From Halolactibacillus alkaliphilus (GTDB lineage: Bacteria > Bacillota > Bacilli > Bacillales > Amphibacillaceae), in contig NZ_FOWN01000020.1 in assembly GCF_900115465.1 (NCBI RefSeq), positions 1 through 53,874 of the forward strand: DNA of 53,874 nt, in the 5' to 3' direction. Positions within the stretch are counted from its first letter, which is position 1. Every line of letters starts with the position of its first letter. The position numbers and the translations under genes were made by a program. This document shows, piece by piece, positions 9,101 through 16,692 of this stretch. The notes beneath the pieces were generated by a model. It was not told where the DNA came from. It saw only the letters and a list, made by a program, of their open reading frames with translations, and searched no databases.

Positions 9101-9450
9101 TAGCATAACTAAACTAGATTCTGTCACTGAAGGCTTTTGAAGGAAGCAACTGTAGGAACAGTCAGATTTAAAAATATAATCCCCGCACAGTCGAAAGTGG
9201 GAGAACGCAAACAAGGAAACGTTATAAATTTGGTATTTCTAATAATGAATGGCTTAAATACACGTTTAGTAGAAAATATAGTTGATGTAACTCAATGTAC
9301 AGTTAAGAACCAGGGGTCTCAAGGTAAATTAATGGGGGTTTAAGTTAGAAAATAAAAATACGCAATGAATTAAACCACCGTATATGACAATTGCATATAC
9401 GGTGGTTAAAGGGGGAGGAGGAGAAAATAAACGCCTATCTCCTATTTGAA
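9101..9450 (+). other. Gap holding an unrecognised degenerate ORF
   Basis: Between the IS1182 right end and ytzB a 68-codon frame (9137-9343, VGTVRFKNIIPAQSK...) is open without a convincing ribosome site. The text has the flavour of a transposon-protein C terminus, perhaps TnpB, but I cannot identify it. A long hairpin at 9371-9409 follows. Confidence 0.3.
9371..9409 (-). terminator. Perfect 13-bp hairpin downstream of ytzB
   Basis: ACCACCGTATATG at 9374-9386 pairs with 9394-9406 across a 7-nt loop. It lies 40 nt past the ytzB stop and may be its terminator, though the T tail is poor on both strands. Confidence 0.5.
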
Positions 9451-9765
9451 TTAATTTGTTATTTTTGTATCTACAATAACGCCTGTATAGGCATCAACAT
9501 AAAATTCATACTGTGTATGTACATCTTGTTCTGTACGTGTGATGCCACCTCGGTAAACAGTGTATTCTAATCCGTGTAATGGTAATCTCTCTGTTTTCAT
9601 ATAAATCCAGGAGCCACTGACAGGGCCAGATTCTTTAAATCGTGTTTTAGCTATTTTTAATGCTAACTCAGGTTTGATAGGCATAGCATCTAATTGACTT
9701 TTTACCGTGTATCCAAGTACCGCACCAACACCTAGAGCAAAAAGAACTTTTTTACATTGCTTCAT
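9451..9765 (-). CDS. ytzB: PepSY-domain protein, YtzB-like
   Basis: A 104-residue protein with an N-terminal hydrophobic segment (residues 6-20) that should anchor or export it, followed by one PepSY-type domain. The order KPELALKIAKTRFKESGPVSGSW then YTVYRGGI and FYVDAYTGVIVD matches B. subtilis YtzB. PepSY domains are often linked to peptidase inhibition or extracellular regulation, but the role here is unknown. ATG start with GAGGTGAC upstream. It is divergent from the M42 peptidase gene, as ytzB neighbours ytoP in Bacillus. Confidence 0.8.
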   Translation of the reverse strand: MKQCKKVLFALGVGAVLGYTVKSQLDAMPIKPELALKIAKTRFKESGPVSGSWIYMKTERLPLHGLEYTVYRGGITRTEQDVHTQYEFYVDAYTGVIVDTKITN

Positions 9766-10242
9766 TAACAGTCACCTCAACTTTTTAGTCTCATTGATAG
9801 TATAACCTATTTTAAGGATTTTGAAAAATATAATTCATGTTTTAGGCTATAGCAAGTTATCAAGAAGACTTATGATCTGAGTCATTATCCATCGATTCTA
9901 AATAGCACCTTAAAACATATTTCTTTATGGATTGTTATAAGTAAAGGGATGCGTTTTATTTCCATCCTTTGATAAAAATATAACTTCAAGAACTAAAAGT
10001 TAAATGAATCGATATAAGCGGCTAACAAGAACATCAACTTTCCAATAAGTCCCCATCATAATGCCACCTGGGAGTGGAGCTAAATGGTGGGTTTAGTTTT
10101 AAGTATAAGGCGTCTATCAATCTCAGAATATCGTGGAAGGAAGTCTTCTGCTTTAGCTGTGTTGGATTCAGCTTGATACTGGTAAATCGATTTGAAATTC
10201 GGTACAATGAGTGTGGAAATGATAAATGGGAGGTCTATTATA
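9766..10242. other. Intergenic region between ytzB and the M42 peptidase
   Basis: This 477-bp stretch holds no convincing gene. A TATACT box for ytzB at 9799-9804 (minus strand) has only a weak -35 (TTTCAA, 16-bp spacing). The rest looks like unselected or decayed sequence. Confidence 0.4.
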
Positions 10243-11307
10243 TTGAATAAAGAGACATTAGACATGTTTAAAACTTTAACTGAATTACCAGGTGCCCCTG
10301 GCGATGAATCGCGTGTACGTGCTTATATGAAGCAAGAATTAGCAAAGTATTCAGATCAACTAATCTACGATAAGCTCGGTGGTGTTTTTGGTGTAAAACA
10401 CGGAAGTGGCCCAAAAGTTATGGTCGCAGGTCATATGGATGAAGTTGGTTTTATGGTGACGCAAATCACTAAAAACGGTATGATTCGATTTCAGCCACTT
10501 GGTGGATGGTGGGATCAAGTCATGCTTGCCCAGCGCGTCCAAGTATTGACAGATAGCGGTCCGGTTATTGGTGTTATTGGTTCTATTCCACCACACAATT
10601 TAACACAGGAACAACGTCAAAAACCAATGGAAATGAAAAATATGTTAATTGATATTGGTGCTGATGATGAAGCGGACGCAAAAAAAATTGGTATCAAACC
10701 AGGGCAATCTATTTTACCAGTTATGCCATTTACACCAATGGCCAATAATAAAAAGATATTAGCTAAAGCTTGGGATAATCGTTATGGATGTGGGTTAGCC
10801 ATTGATGTATTAAAAGAGCTACAACTTGAAACGTTACCGAATACATTATACTCTGGTGCGACAGTCCAAGAAGAAGTGGGGCTTAGAGGTGCGCAAGTCG
10901 CGGCTAATATGATCAATCCAGACATTTTTTATGCACTTGATGCTTCTCCCGCTAATGATACGTCAGGAGATGATAAAGCATTTGGTCAATTAGGGAAGGG
11001 GAGTTTGTTGCGAATTTTTGATCGAACCATGATCACGCATCATGGATTACGAGATTTTATTCTAGATACAGCCGAGTCAAATAATATTCCTTATCAGTAC
11101 TTTATTTCGCAAGGTGGAACTGATGCAGGGCGTGTACATTTAGCGCATCAAGGGGTACCATCAGCTGTTATTGGTATTTGTTCACGTTATATTCATACGC
11201 ATGGGTCAATTATCCATGTGGATGATTATGCAGCAGCAAAGGAACTCCTTACTACATTAGTTAAACGTACCGATCAGACAACGATAGATACTTTGACAAC
11301 TTATTGA
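10243..11307 (+). CDS. ytoP: M42 family metallopeptidase (YtoP-like aminopeptidase)
   Basis: A 354-residue cytoplasmic dinuclear-metal aminopeptidase of the M42 (glutamyl aminopeptidase/endoglucanase M) family. Metal ligands are visible: His and Asp in AGHMDEVGF, Asp in AWDNRYGCG, catalytic Glu pair in VQEEVGLRG, Asp in LDASPAND and His in [12 protein letters not shown] longer frame begins at a TTG at 10192, but TTG 10243 has GGGAGG nine bases upstream and matches the family length. Substrate preference is not predictable from sequence alone. Confidence 0.88.
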   Translation: MNKETLDMFKTLTELPGAPGDESRVRAYMKQELAKYSDQLIYDKLGGVFGVKHGSGPKVMVAGHMDEVGFMVTQITKNGMIRFQPLGGWWDQVMLAQRVQVLTDSGPVIGVIGSIPPHNLTQEQRQKPMEMKNMLIDIGADDEADAKKIGIKPGQSILPVMPFTPMANNKKILAKAWDNRYGCGLAIDVLKELQLETLPNTLYSGATVQEEVGLRGAQVAANMINPDIFYALDASPANDTSGDDKAFGQLGKGSLLRIFDRTMITHHGLRDFILDTAESNNIPYQYFISQGGTDAGRVHLAHQGVPSAVIGICSRYIHTHGSIIHVDDYAAAKELLTTLVKRTDQTTIDTLTTY

Positions 11308-11309
11308 TT

Positions 11310-11336
11310 AAAAGAGTAGTTGGTCCTACTCTTTTT
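11310..11336 (+). terminator. Terminator of the M42 peptidase gene
   Basis: A 9-bp stem (AAAGAGTAG with CTACTCTTT) and 6-nt loop are followed by T5, directly after the stop codon. Confidence 0.85.
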
Positions 11337-11366
11337 ACATACTACGATATTACTTAGGAGGTTTGT

Positions 11367-11867
11367 ATGCATATTCTTTTAGGTTCTAATAACAAGGCAA
11401 AAAAAGACGCTGTTAGCCGATGTTTCTTGAATGAAACAGTGCTAACAATTGATGCACCATCAGGTGTAAGTCCGCAACCATTTTCAGATGAGGAAACACT
11501 AAATGGCGCAATAAACCGGGCGAAATATGCACGTAATAATTTAGAACATGGACTGGGTATTGGTTTGGAAGGAGGGGTTATGGAATTAGAAGGACAACTC
11601 TTCTTAACAAATTGGGGAGCACTAACAGACGGGCAACAATTGTATGTTGCTAGTGGTGCTCGGGTACCCTTACCACGATTATTCGCCTCAGAACTTAAAG
11701 AAGGCAAAGAATTAGGTGATGTGATGGCGCATTTCACTAAAGATAAAGAGATACGACAAAACGCGGGTGCTATTGGTGTATTTACAAACGGACTCATTAC
11801 ACGTGATAAGATGTTTGAACATGTGTTGTATCAATTGAAAGGTCAATACTTAGCGAAGCTTAATTAA
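11367..11867 (+). CDS. DUF84 family protein (inosine/xanthosine triphosphatase-like)
   Basis: A 166-residue protein of the DUF84/YjjX family, whose E. coli member hydrolyses ITP and XTP to clean damaged nucleotides from the pool. The N-terminal SNNKAKKDAV segment and the GIGLEGGV acidic motif near residue 67 fit this ITPase-like fold, as does ARVPLPRL near residue 92. Start is ATG with an excellent TTAGGAGG site. It stands alone between two terminators or promoters. Enzymatic activity is inferred from the family. Confidence 0.8.
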   Translation: MHILLGSNNKAKKDAVSRCFLNETVLTIDAPSGVSPQPFSDEETLNGAINRAKYARNNLEHGLGIGLEGGVMELEGQLFLTNWGALTDGQQLYVASGARVPLPRLFASELKEGKELGDVMAHFTKDKEIRQNAGAIGVFTNGLITRDKMFEHVLYQLKGQYLAKLN

Positions 11868-11940
11868 GCTTCACAATTGGAAGAAGTTACTGTAAATATG
11901 ACAATCCCTTAACAATTATATGTAAAATCAACTATGTATC

Positions 11941-11968
11941 TTGACGTCTTATATATAAGCGGTATAGT
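11941..11968 (+). promoter_or_regulatory. SigA-type promoter of the lipoprotein gene
   Basis: TTGACG and TATAGT boxes are separated by 16 bp, about 60 nt upstream of the lipoprotein ATG. A second TTGACA lies at about 11979 without a clear -10. Confidence 0.65.
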
Positions 11969-12028
11969 AGACAATGGTTGACATAAAAAAACGAGTGTTA
12001 ACTTAAACTACGTTAAGGGGTTTTTACG

Positions 12029-12544
12029 ATGAAGCGTATGCTATGTTTTGTGTTATTTGTTCTAATGCTATTACTTGTTGCTTGTGGACCTTCTGAGAAA
12101 GAAGTAATAGAACAATTAGACGTGCAGGCCAGAATAGGATTTAATCAATCGCCAACTGAGCCTAATCAGGAACTATTACCTTTTGCAATATACTTACCTG
12201 AGGGATATAAAGTCGAGAGTGATGATGAAACAAATGTCGTTTTTAGACAGACAGATCAATTATATTTATTATTCCATAACCCATTTGAAAATCAACAAAG
12301 TGCAACTTATTTTGAAGCACTTGAAGATTTAGAAGATACGCTATTTCTACAAGCTTATGAGGGGGACGATTATTTTGGGTATGTATATTTGCGATCTCTT
12401 GAATCAGATTATGAACTTCAAGTCGGTATAGGTGGAACAAGAATAACCACTCAAACAGGCTTGGATCAAATAGAAGTTGAAGTAACGCAGTTGATTACAA
12501 TTTTAACATCTATCTTATTTGAAGATACCGAAACGACAGACTAA
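12029..12544 (+). CDS. Uncharacterised lipoprotein
   Basis: A 171-residue protein with a type II signal peptide: basic MKRM, a hydrophobic core and lipobox LLVAC with the lipidated Cys at residue 19. The mature part is acidic and has no domain I recognise; alternating strands suggest a small beta-rich fold. It has its own promoter upstream and its own terminator, so it is monocistronic. It should sit on the outer face of the membrane. The role is unknown. Confidence 0.75.
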   Translation: MKRMLCFVLFVLMLLLVACGPSEKEVIEQLDVQARIGFNQSPTEPNQELLPFAIYLPEGYKVESDDETNVVFRQTDQLYLLFHNPFENQQSATYFEALEDLEDTLFLQAYEGDDYFGYVYLRSLESDYELQVGIGGTRITTQTGLDQIEVEVTQLITILTSILFEDTETTD

Positions 12545-12560
12545 TATCTGTCGTTTTTTT
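12530..12560 (+). terminator. Terminator of the lipoprotein gene
   Basis: AAACGACAGA pairs with TCTGTCGTTT around a 6-nt loop and is followed by T8. The left arm overlaps the last codons of the gene. Confidence 0.9.
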
Positions 12561-12593
12561 TCTTATTATAGTATAGGAAAGAATCAAACTTCT

Positions 12594-13250
12594 GTTGATA
12601 TACCAAGGGTTAGAGTGTTGGAATTCAGTGCGGAAAAGAGTTAAAGTAATCGTATGGTACATGAAGAAAATAAAGATAACATGCGACCGGTCAGTATCGA
12701 AGACGCCGAAAAGTTTTTACATTGCGGAGAGTTATCTTACGGCTTTTTTACAATTAAGTATAAAGCTTGTTCGGATGTACAAGCGAATGATATGTATCGC
12801 AGTATCCATCGACACGTTGTTTTCACAATTGATGAGGGGTTAAGCTCCGTTTTTGCGAGGAAATATCGAAAGAAGTTATTAGGAAAATTAATGGATAAAG
12901 CCACGCGGCTTATTGCTGAATGGTTTAAGAAGTATGGATTCACACCAGGTATTGTGTCGGCGTTACATGCCTTTAGGTCTAAGCTTGAGTTTACACCGTC
13001 GAATAAATGGAACCGTTGATTTCATGACATTCACCAAATTGGGTAAGCGATGGAGACCGTTGTACTCAAGCTAATCAGACGTATTTTATCTCCGGCAGCA
13101 AAGAAAGTTGTTCAAACAAAACTTCAAGCAGCCTATAAAAATAATCCGAAAGGCTTTTATGGCAATGCACCTATATGACGGAGAAGCCATTGTTTTTAAA
13201 TAACATGATAAACAAGAGGGTGAAGAAAAAGAGGAATCCTTTGGCTATGA
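12594..13250 (+). pseudogene. IS91-like transposase remnant
   Basis: A decayed gene with several frame changes. The frame 12654-13019 contains HRHVVFTIDEG and RKLLGKLMDKATRLIAEW, then FKKYGFTPGIVSALHAF, which match the region around the first His motif of IS91/IS801-type transposases. Further on, in other frames, IRRILSPAAKKVVQTKLQAAY and NNPKGFY continue the same protein. The N-terminal zinc cluster is mostly lost. No ends can be defined. Confidence 0.65.
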
Positions 13251-13263
13251 TCCATGAAAATGT

Positions 13264-13593
13264 TTGGAATGTGGCAATGTATTGGCGTTCATAGGGGGAG
13301 CTGTACGCAAGAATGGGACCGGAGAATTCGTTTGTCGGAGTTGCAGAATAACTGAAGATATACCGCGAATAGTCGTTGAACAGTTTGATATGATGGATAT
13401 GGGAAATTCGCCGGATCCCCCTCGATTTAATTGTGAAAAATGTGTGGGGGAAATCCTTCCTTTGTATTACACAAGTCTTCATGGCATCACTTATAAAAAT
13501 CAAGAATTGAAAAGCTCTCATCGCTATGATAATGGTTATAATAAAAGTGTGCATGAGATTATTTTAACAACCGATGTCTTGTCATCTGTATAA
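13264..13593 (+). CDS. Zinc-ribbon ORF of unknown role, possibly a transposon leftover
   Basis: A 109-codon frame starting at TTG. It has three paired-Cys motifs: the first at the N terminus (C-L-E-C if the preceding codon is counted), CRSC around residue 26 and CEKC around residue 58, so it may bind zinc. A stop codon lies just upstream and no good ribosome site is seen. It directly follows the IS91-like remnant and may be that element's zinc-binding C terminus or an accessory gene. Expression is doubtful. Confidence 0.4.
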   Translation: MECGNVLAFIGGAVRKNGTGEFVCRSCRITEDIPRIVVEQFDMMDMGNSPDPPRFNCEKCVGEILPLYYTSLHGITYKNQELKSSHRYDNGYNKSVHEIILTTDVLSSV

Positions 13594-13650
13594 ACTTGAG
13601 GTAAGATTAACTGTAAAGATTTATTTAAAATAGGTATAGGGGGCAGCGGT

Positions 13651-14691
13651 ATGCAAGCATTTTTAGAAAAAAAGAAGATTGACTTTTCATTTAATCAATA
13701 TTTTATTAAAGCTTTAAGTTTTATGGCACTTGGCTTATTCAGTTCACTTATTATCGGTTTAATATTAAATACATTAGGCCAACAAGGGGCTAATTTTTTT
13801 GGTGCGTCAGTAATAAGTGATAGTTTGATAGAGATAGGTTCATTTGCGATGGATGGCAAAATTGTTGGGGGAGCTATCGGTATTGCGATAAGTTATAGCT
13901 TAAACGCTCCACCACTTGTACTATTCTCCACATTGTTTGGGGGTGCGTTTGGTTATCAACTTGCTGGCCCTGTTGGAGCTTATATTAGTGCAGTATTCGC
14001 ATCTGAATGTGGTAAACTAATTTATAAAGAAACGAAAGTAGATATTATTTTAACGCCGTTTGTAACGATTTTGACTGGTTTTTTAGTAGGTAGCTTTATC
14101 GGGCCGCCGGTTGACCGATTCATGACAGGCTTAGGAGAGATCATTAATTGGTCAACAGCCCAACAACCTTTTATTATGGGAATTATTGTGGCTGTGCTTA
14201 TGGGATGGGCACTTACAGCACCTATTTCAAGCGTAGCTATTGCGCTCATGTTATCTCTTGATGGTCTTGCTGCGGGTGCAAGTGTGATAGGTTGTTCAGC
14301 ACAAATGGTTGGTTTTGCTGTTAGTAGTTATCGAGAGAATGGCTTTGGTGGTTTCATTGCCCAAGGTATTGGGACATCAATGCTTCAAATAGCAAATATC
14401 CTAAAAAAACCACTCATTTTAATTCCGCCAACGGTAGCAGGCATGTTAATGGCACCTTTAGGAACAGTAGTCTTTAAAATGACTAATAATGCCTCAGGTG
14501 CGGGAATGGGGACAAGCGGTTTGGTTGGACAAATTATGAGTTTTCAAACCATGGGATTTGAAATGGCAGTATTATTTATGGTACTCTTTGTTCATATCAT
14601 TGGACCGATGGTGATCTCTTTTCTATTATCCGAATGGATGCGGAAAAAAGGCTGGATTGAATTTGGTGATATGAAAATTAATTATGAGTAA
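13651..14691 (+). CDS. PTS_EIIC_2-type membrane protein
   Basis: A 346-residue integral membrane protein with about nine or ten hydrophobic helices, rich in Gly and Ala, resembling the PTS_EIIC_2 family (sugar-PTS EIIC-like). Family members are found across Firmicutes without EIIA or EIIB partners, as here, and a transported substrate has not been assigned to my knowledge. Glycine-rich helix motifs include GGAIGIAI, GAFGYQLAGPVGAY and GAGMGTSGLVGQ. Start is ATG with an AGGGGG site. The thioredoxin gene ytpP begins 17 nt after its stop, suggesting one transcript. Confidence 0.7.
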   Translation: MQAFLEKKKIDFSFNQYFIKALSFMALGLFSSLIIGLILNTLGQQGANFFGASVISDSLIEIGSFAMDGKIVGGAIGIAISYSLNAPPLVLFSTLFGGAFGYQLAGPVGAYISAVFASECGKLIYKETKVDIILTPFVTILTGFLVGSFIGPPVDRFMTGLGEIINWSTAQQPFIMGIIVAVLMGWALTAPISSVAIALMLSLDGLAAGASVIGCSAQMVGFAVSSYRENGFGGFIAQGIGTSMLQIANILKKPLILIPPTVAGMLMAPLGTVVFKMTNNASGAGMGTSGLVGQIMSFQTMGFEMAVLFMVLFVHIIGPMVISFLLSEWMRKKGWIEFGDMKINYE

Positions 14692-14707
14692 CTCGGAGGG
14701 ATTATCT

Positions 14708-15019
14708 GTGGAAAAATTACAAACAGAAGCACAGTTTCAAGATTTAAAACAAAAAGGTAAACAAGTCTTTTTATTTTCAGCTAACTGGTGTCCAGATTGT
14801 CGTGTCATTGAACCGTTCATTCCTGAACTAGAAGCGGCTTATGAGGATATTAACTTTACGTATGTTGACCGCGATGAGTTTATTGACTTATGCATTGCGC
14901 ACGATATTTTTGGTATCCCAAGCTTTCTAGCTTTTAAAGATGGTGAAGAAGTTAGTCGTTTTGTCAGTAAAGATCGAAAAACACGCGAACAAATTGAAGA
15001 CTTCTTAAATCAAATTTAA
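14708..15019 (+). CDS. ytpP: Thioredoxin-like protein YtpP
   Basis: A 103-residue thioredoxin fold with the redox motif WCPDC (Cys 28 and 31) in place of WCGPC, and the cis-Pro segment GIPSF near residue 73. It has no signal peptide, so it acts in the cytosol as a thiol-disulfide oxidoreductase. The longer frame starts at ATG 14684 inside the upstream gene, but GTG 14708 has CGGAGGG seven bases before it and gives the normal length. In B. subtilis ytpP heads the ytpPQR group, matching the order here. Confidence 0.85.
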   Translation: MEKLQTEAQFQDLKQKGKQVFLFSANWCPDCRVIEPFIPELEAAYEDINFTYVDRDEFIDLCIAHDIFGIPSFLAFKDGEEVSRFVSKDRKTREQIEDFLNQI

Positions 15020-15045
15020 TATTTTTAGACACAGCTTAAAGATTT

Positions 15046-15074
15046 AAAAAGAAAGTACCAAGTACTTTCTTTTT
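15046..15074 (+). terminator. Terminator of ytpP
   Basis: AAAGAAAGTAC pairs with GTACTTTCTTT across a 3-nt loop, followed by T4-5. Confidence 0.8.
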
Positions 15075-15132
15075 AATTTGCCTTATACTCATGATACAAT
15101 GACGAGTGAATGTATCGGAAAGGATGAATACC

Positions 15133-15951
15133 ATGTCTAAAATTAGTTTTGATATAAAGAGAAAATTAGATGTTTTTTTTAATAAGACAAATTTTAAAAC
15201 ACAATATAATCGAGAAACGGATCAATACCGTGTCATAGATAAACAAACTGAACAAGGTGTGACTATCCATTTAACAAAAGTGGTTGAAAAATACGAGAAG
15301 TTAGGAGACCCAGCTTTATTACCCCTCGTTGATAAAGTGACGCAGTCGCTTTATGATTTAAGAGAAACCCATAAACTAAAAGGAAATGAGTCGCGTATTT
15401 TCCCGGTTATTCGTGCGGAAAGCTTTACTAAGACACATGGGTCTAATAAAAAACTCATTTCAACAAAACATACTGCTGAAACAACTATCTTTTATGCCTT
15501 AGACTTAAATGAGAGTTATCAACTTATTGATGAAAAAATGCTTAAAGACAGTCATGTTTCAAAAGAGGATCTCCACCAGATGGCTATATTTAATTTAAAG
15601 CAGTTGCCGATTGACTTGAATAGGCAAACGGTTGCGGGGAACGATTTTTACTTTGTGAAAAATCAAGATGGGTATACCGCAAGTCGAATTTTAAATGAAG
15701 ATTTTCTGCGCAACAGATTAAAAGAAGCGTCGGGTGAATTATCTTTTTGCGTGCCTCACCAAGATGCTTTTATTATTGCAGATATTCATAATGCTGGTGG
15801 ATATGATATACTACAACAGATGGCAATGCAATTTTTCTCTGAAGGGCAAGTGCCAATAACTGCTTTGTCATTCTTATATGAAGATGAAGTTTTAACACCT
15901 ATCTTTATTATGGCAAAGAATAAACCGACAGATCATAATGAAAAGGACTGA
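15133..15951 (+). CDS. ytpQ: DUF1444 family protein YtpQ
   Basis: A soluble 272-residue protein of the DUF1444 family, conserved in Bacilli and without known function. The blocks FPVIRAESF and GNDFYFVKNQDGY/TASRIL are characteristic. The frame opens at a GTG at 15106, but ATG 15133 has GAAAGGA at nine bases and fits the family length. It is followed by ytpR after only 7 nt, so the two are probably cotranscribed. Confidence 0.85.
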   Translation: MSKISFDIKRKLDVFFNKTNFKTQYNRETDQYRVIDKQTEQGVTIHLTKVVEKYEKLGDPALLPLVDKVTQSLYDLRETHKLKGNESRIFPVIRAESFTKTHGSNKKLISTKHTAETTIFYALDLNESYQLIDEKMLKDSHVSKEDLHQMAIFNLKQLPIDLNRQTVAGNDFYFVKNQDGYTASRILNEDFLRNRLKEASGELSFCVPHQDAFIIADIHNAGGYDILQQMAMQFFSEGQVPITALSFLYEDEVLTPIFIMAKNKPTDHNEKD

Positions 15952-15958
15952 GTAAAAG

Positions 15959-16561
15959 ATGAACGTGTATTACAATCAAAAGGGGATTGGTGACGTTTTA
16001 ATGTTGCCATTAAAAACAGCTGATCGCTATGAAAAGAGTTTTAAAAGAATAGAGGATGTTGTTGAAATCTTTAATACAACAAGTGGTGAAGTTATTGGTT
16101 ACAATATCTTTAACGCTTCAAAGTATATCACTTTAGCTGATGGTCAACATAAGTTAGATGAGGCATTTTTGAAGAAATTAAATGACATTCTAGAAGAAAA
16201 TGGTTATAAAGAGAGATTAGAACTGGACTTGTCACCAAAGTTTGTGGTGGGCTATGTGAAAGAGATAAGGAAACATGAAAATGCGGATAAGTTAAATGTT
16301 TGTCAAGTAGACTTAGGTGATGAATCTGTTCAAATTGTATGCGGTGCACCTAATGTGGATAAAGGTCAACACGTCGTAGTTGCTAAAGTAGGCGCAATTA
16401 TGCCAAGTGGTATGGAAATCAAAGATGCAAATCTTCGTGGGGAAGATTCATTCGGCATGATTTGCTCTCAACGTGAATTAGGGTTACCAAATGCACCTGA
16501 GGAGAAAGGTATTTATGTCCTAGAAGCGAATGTCAAAGCCGGGGATGAATTTACTTTCTAA
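15959..16561 (+). CDS. ytpR: tRNA-binding domain protein YtpR
   Basis: A 200-residue protein. The N-terminal 90 residues are specific to the YtpR family; residues 95-195 form an EMAP/Trbp111-type OB fold like the N-terminal tRNA-binding domain of phenylalanyl-tRNA synthetase beta chains (GYVKEIRKHENADKLNVCQVD, then QIVCGAPNV). It lacks any synthetase domain. It may bind tRNA as a chaperone or trans-acting factor, which is inference. ATG start with AAGGA upstream. Confidence 0.88.
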   Translation: MNVYYNQKGIGDVLMLPLKTADRYEKSFKRIEDVVEIFNTTSGEVIGYNIFNASKYITLADGQHKLDEAFLKKLNDILEENGYKERLELDLSPKFVVGYVKEIRKHENADKLNVCQVDLGDESVQIVCGAPNVDKGQHVVVAKVGAIMPSGMEIKDANLRGEDSFGMICSQRELGLPNAPEEKGIYVLEANVKAGDEFTF

Positions 16562-16570
16562 ATGTATGCA

Positions 16571-16609
16571 AAAGCGTAAAAGAACTTTGTGTCTTTTGCG
16601 CTTTTTTTA
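16571..16609 (+). terminator. Terminator of ytpQ-ytpR
   Basis: AGCGTAAAAGA pairs with TCTTTTGCGCT (one G-U), followed by T7, just after the ytpR stop. Confidence 0.9.
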
Positions 16610-16692
16610 CATGATAAAAAATGCTGAAACAAGCCATTTTAGTTAAAAATTTGTTAAAATGAAGATAATTAATTTTAGAAAGAGTGAAAAAC

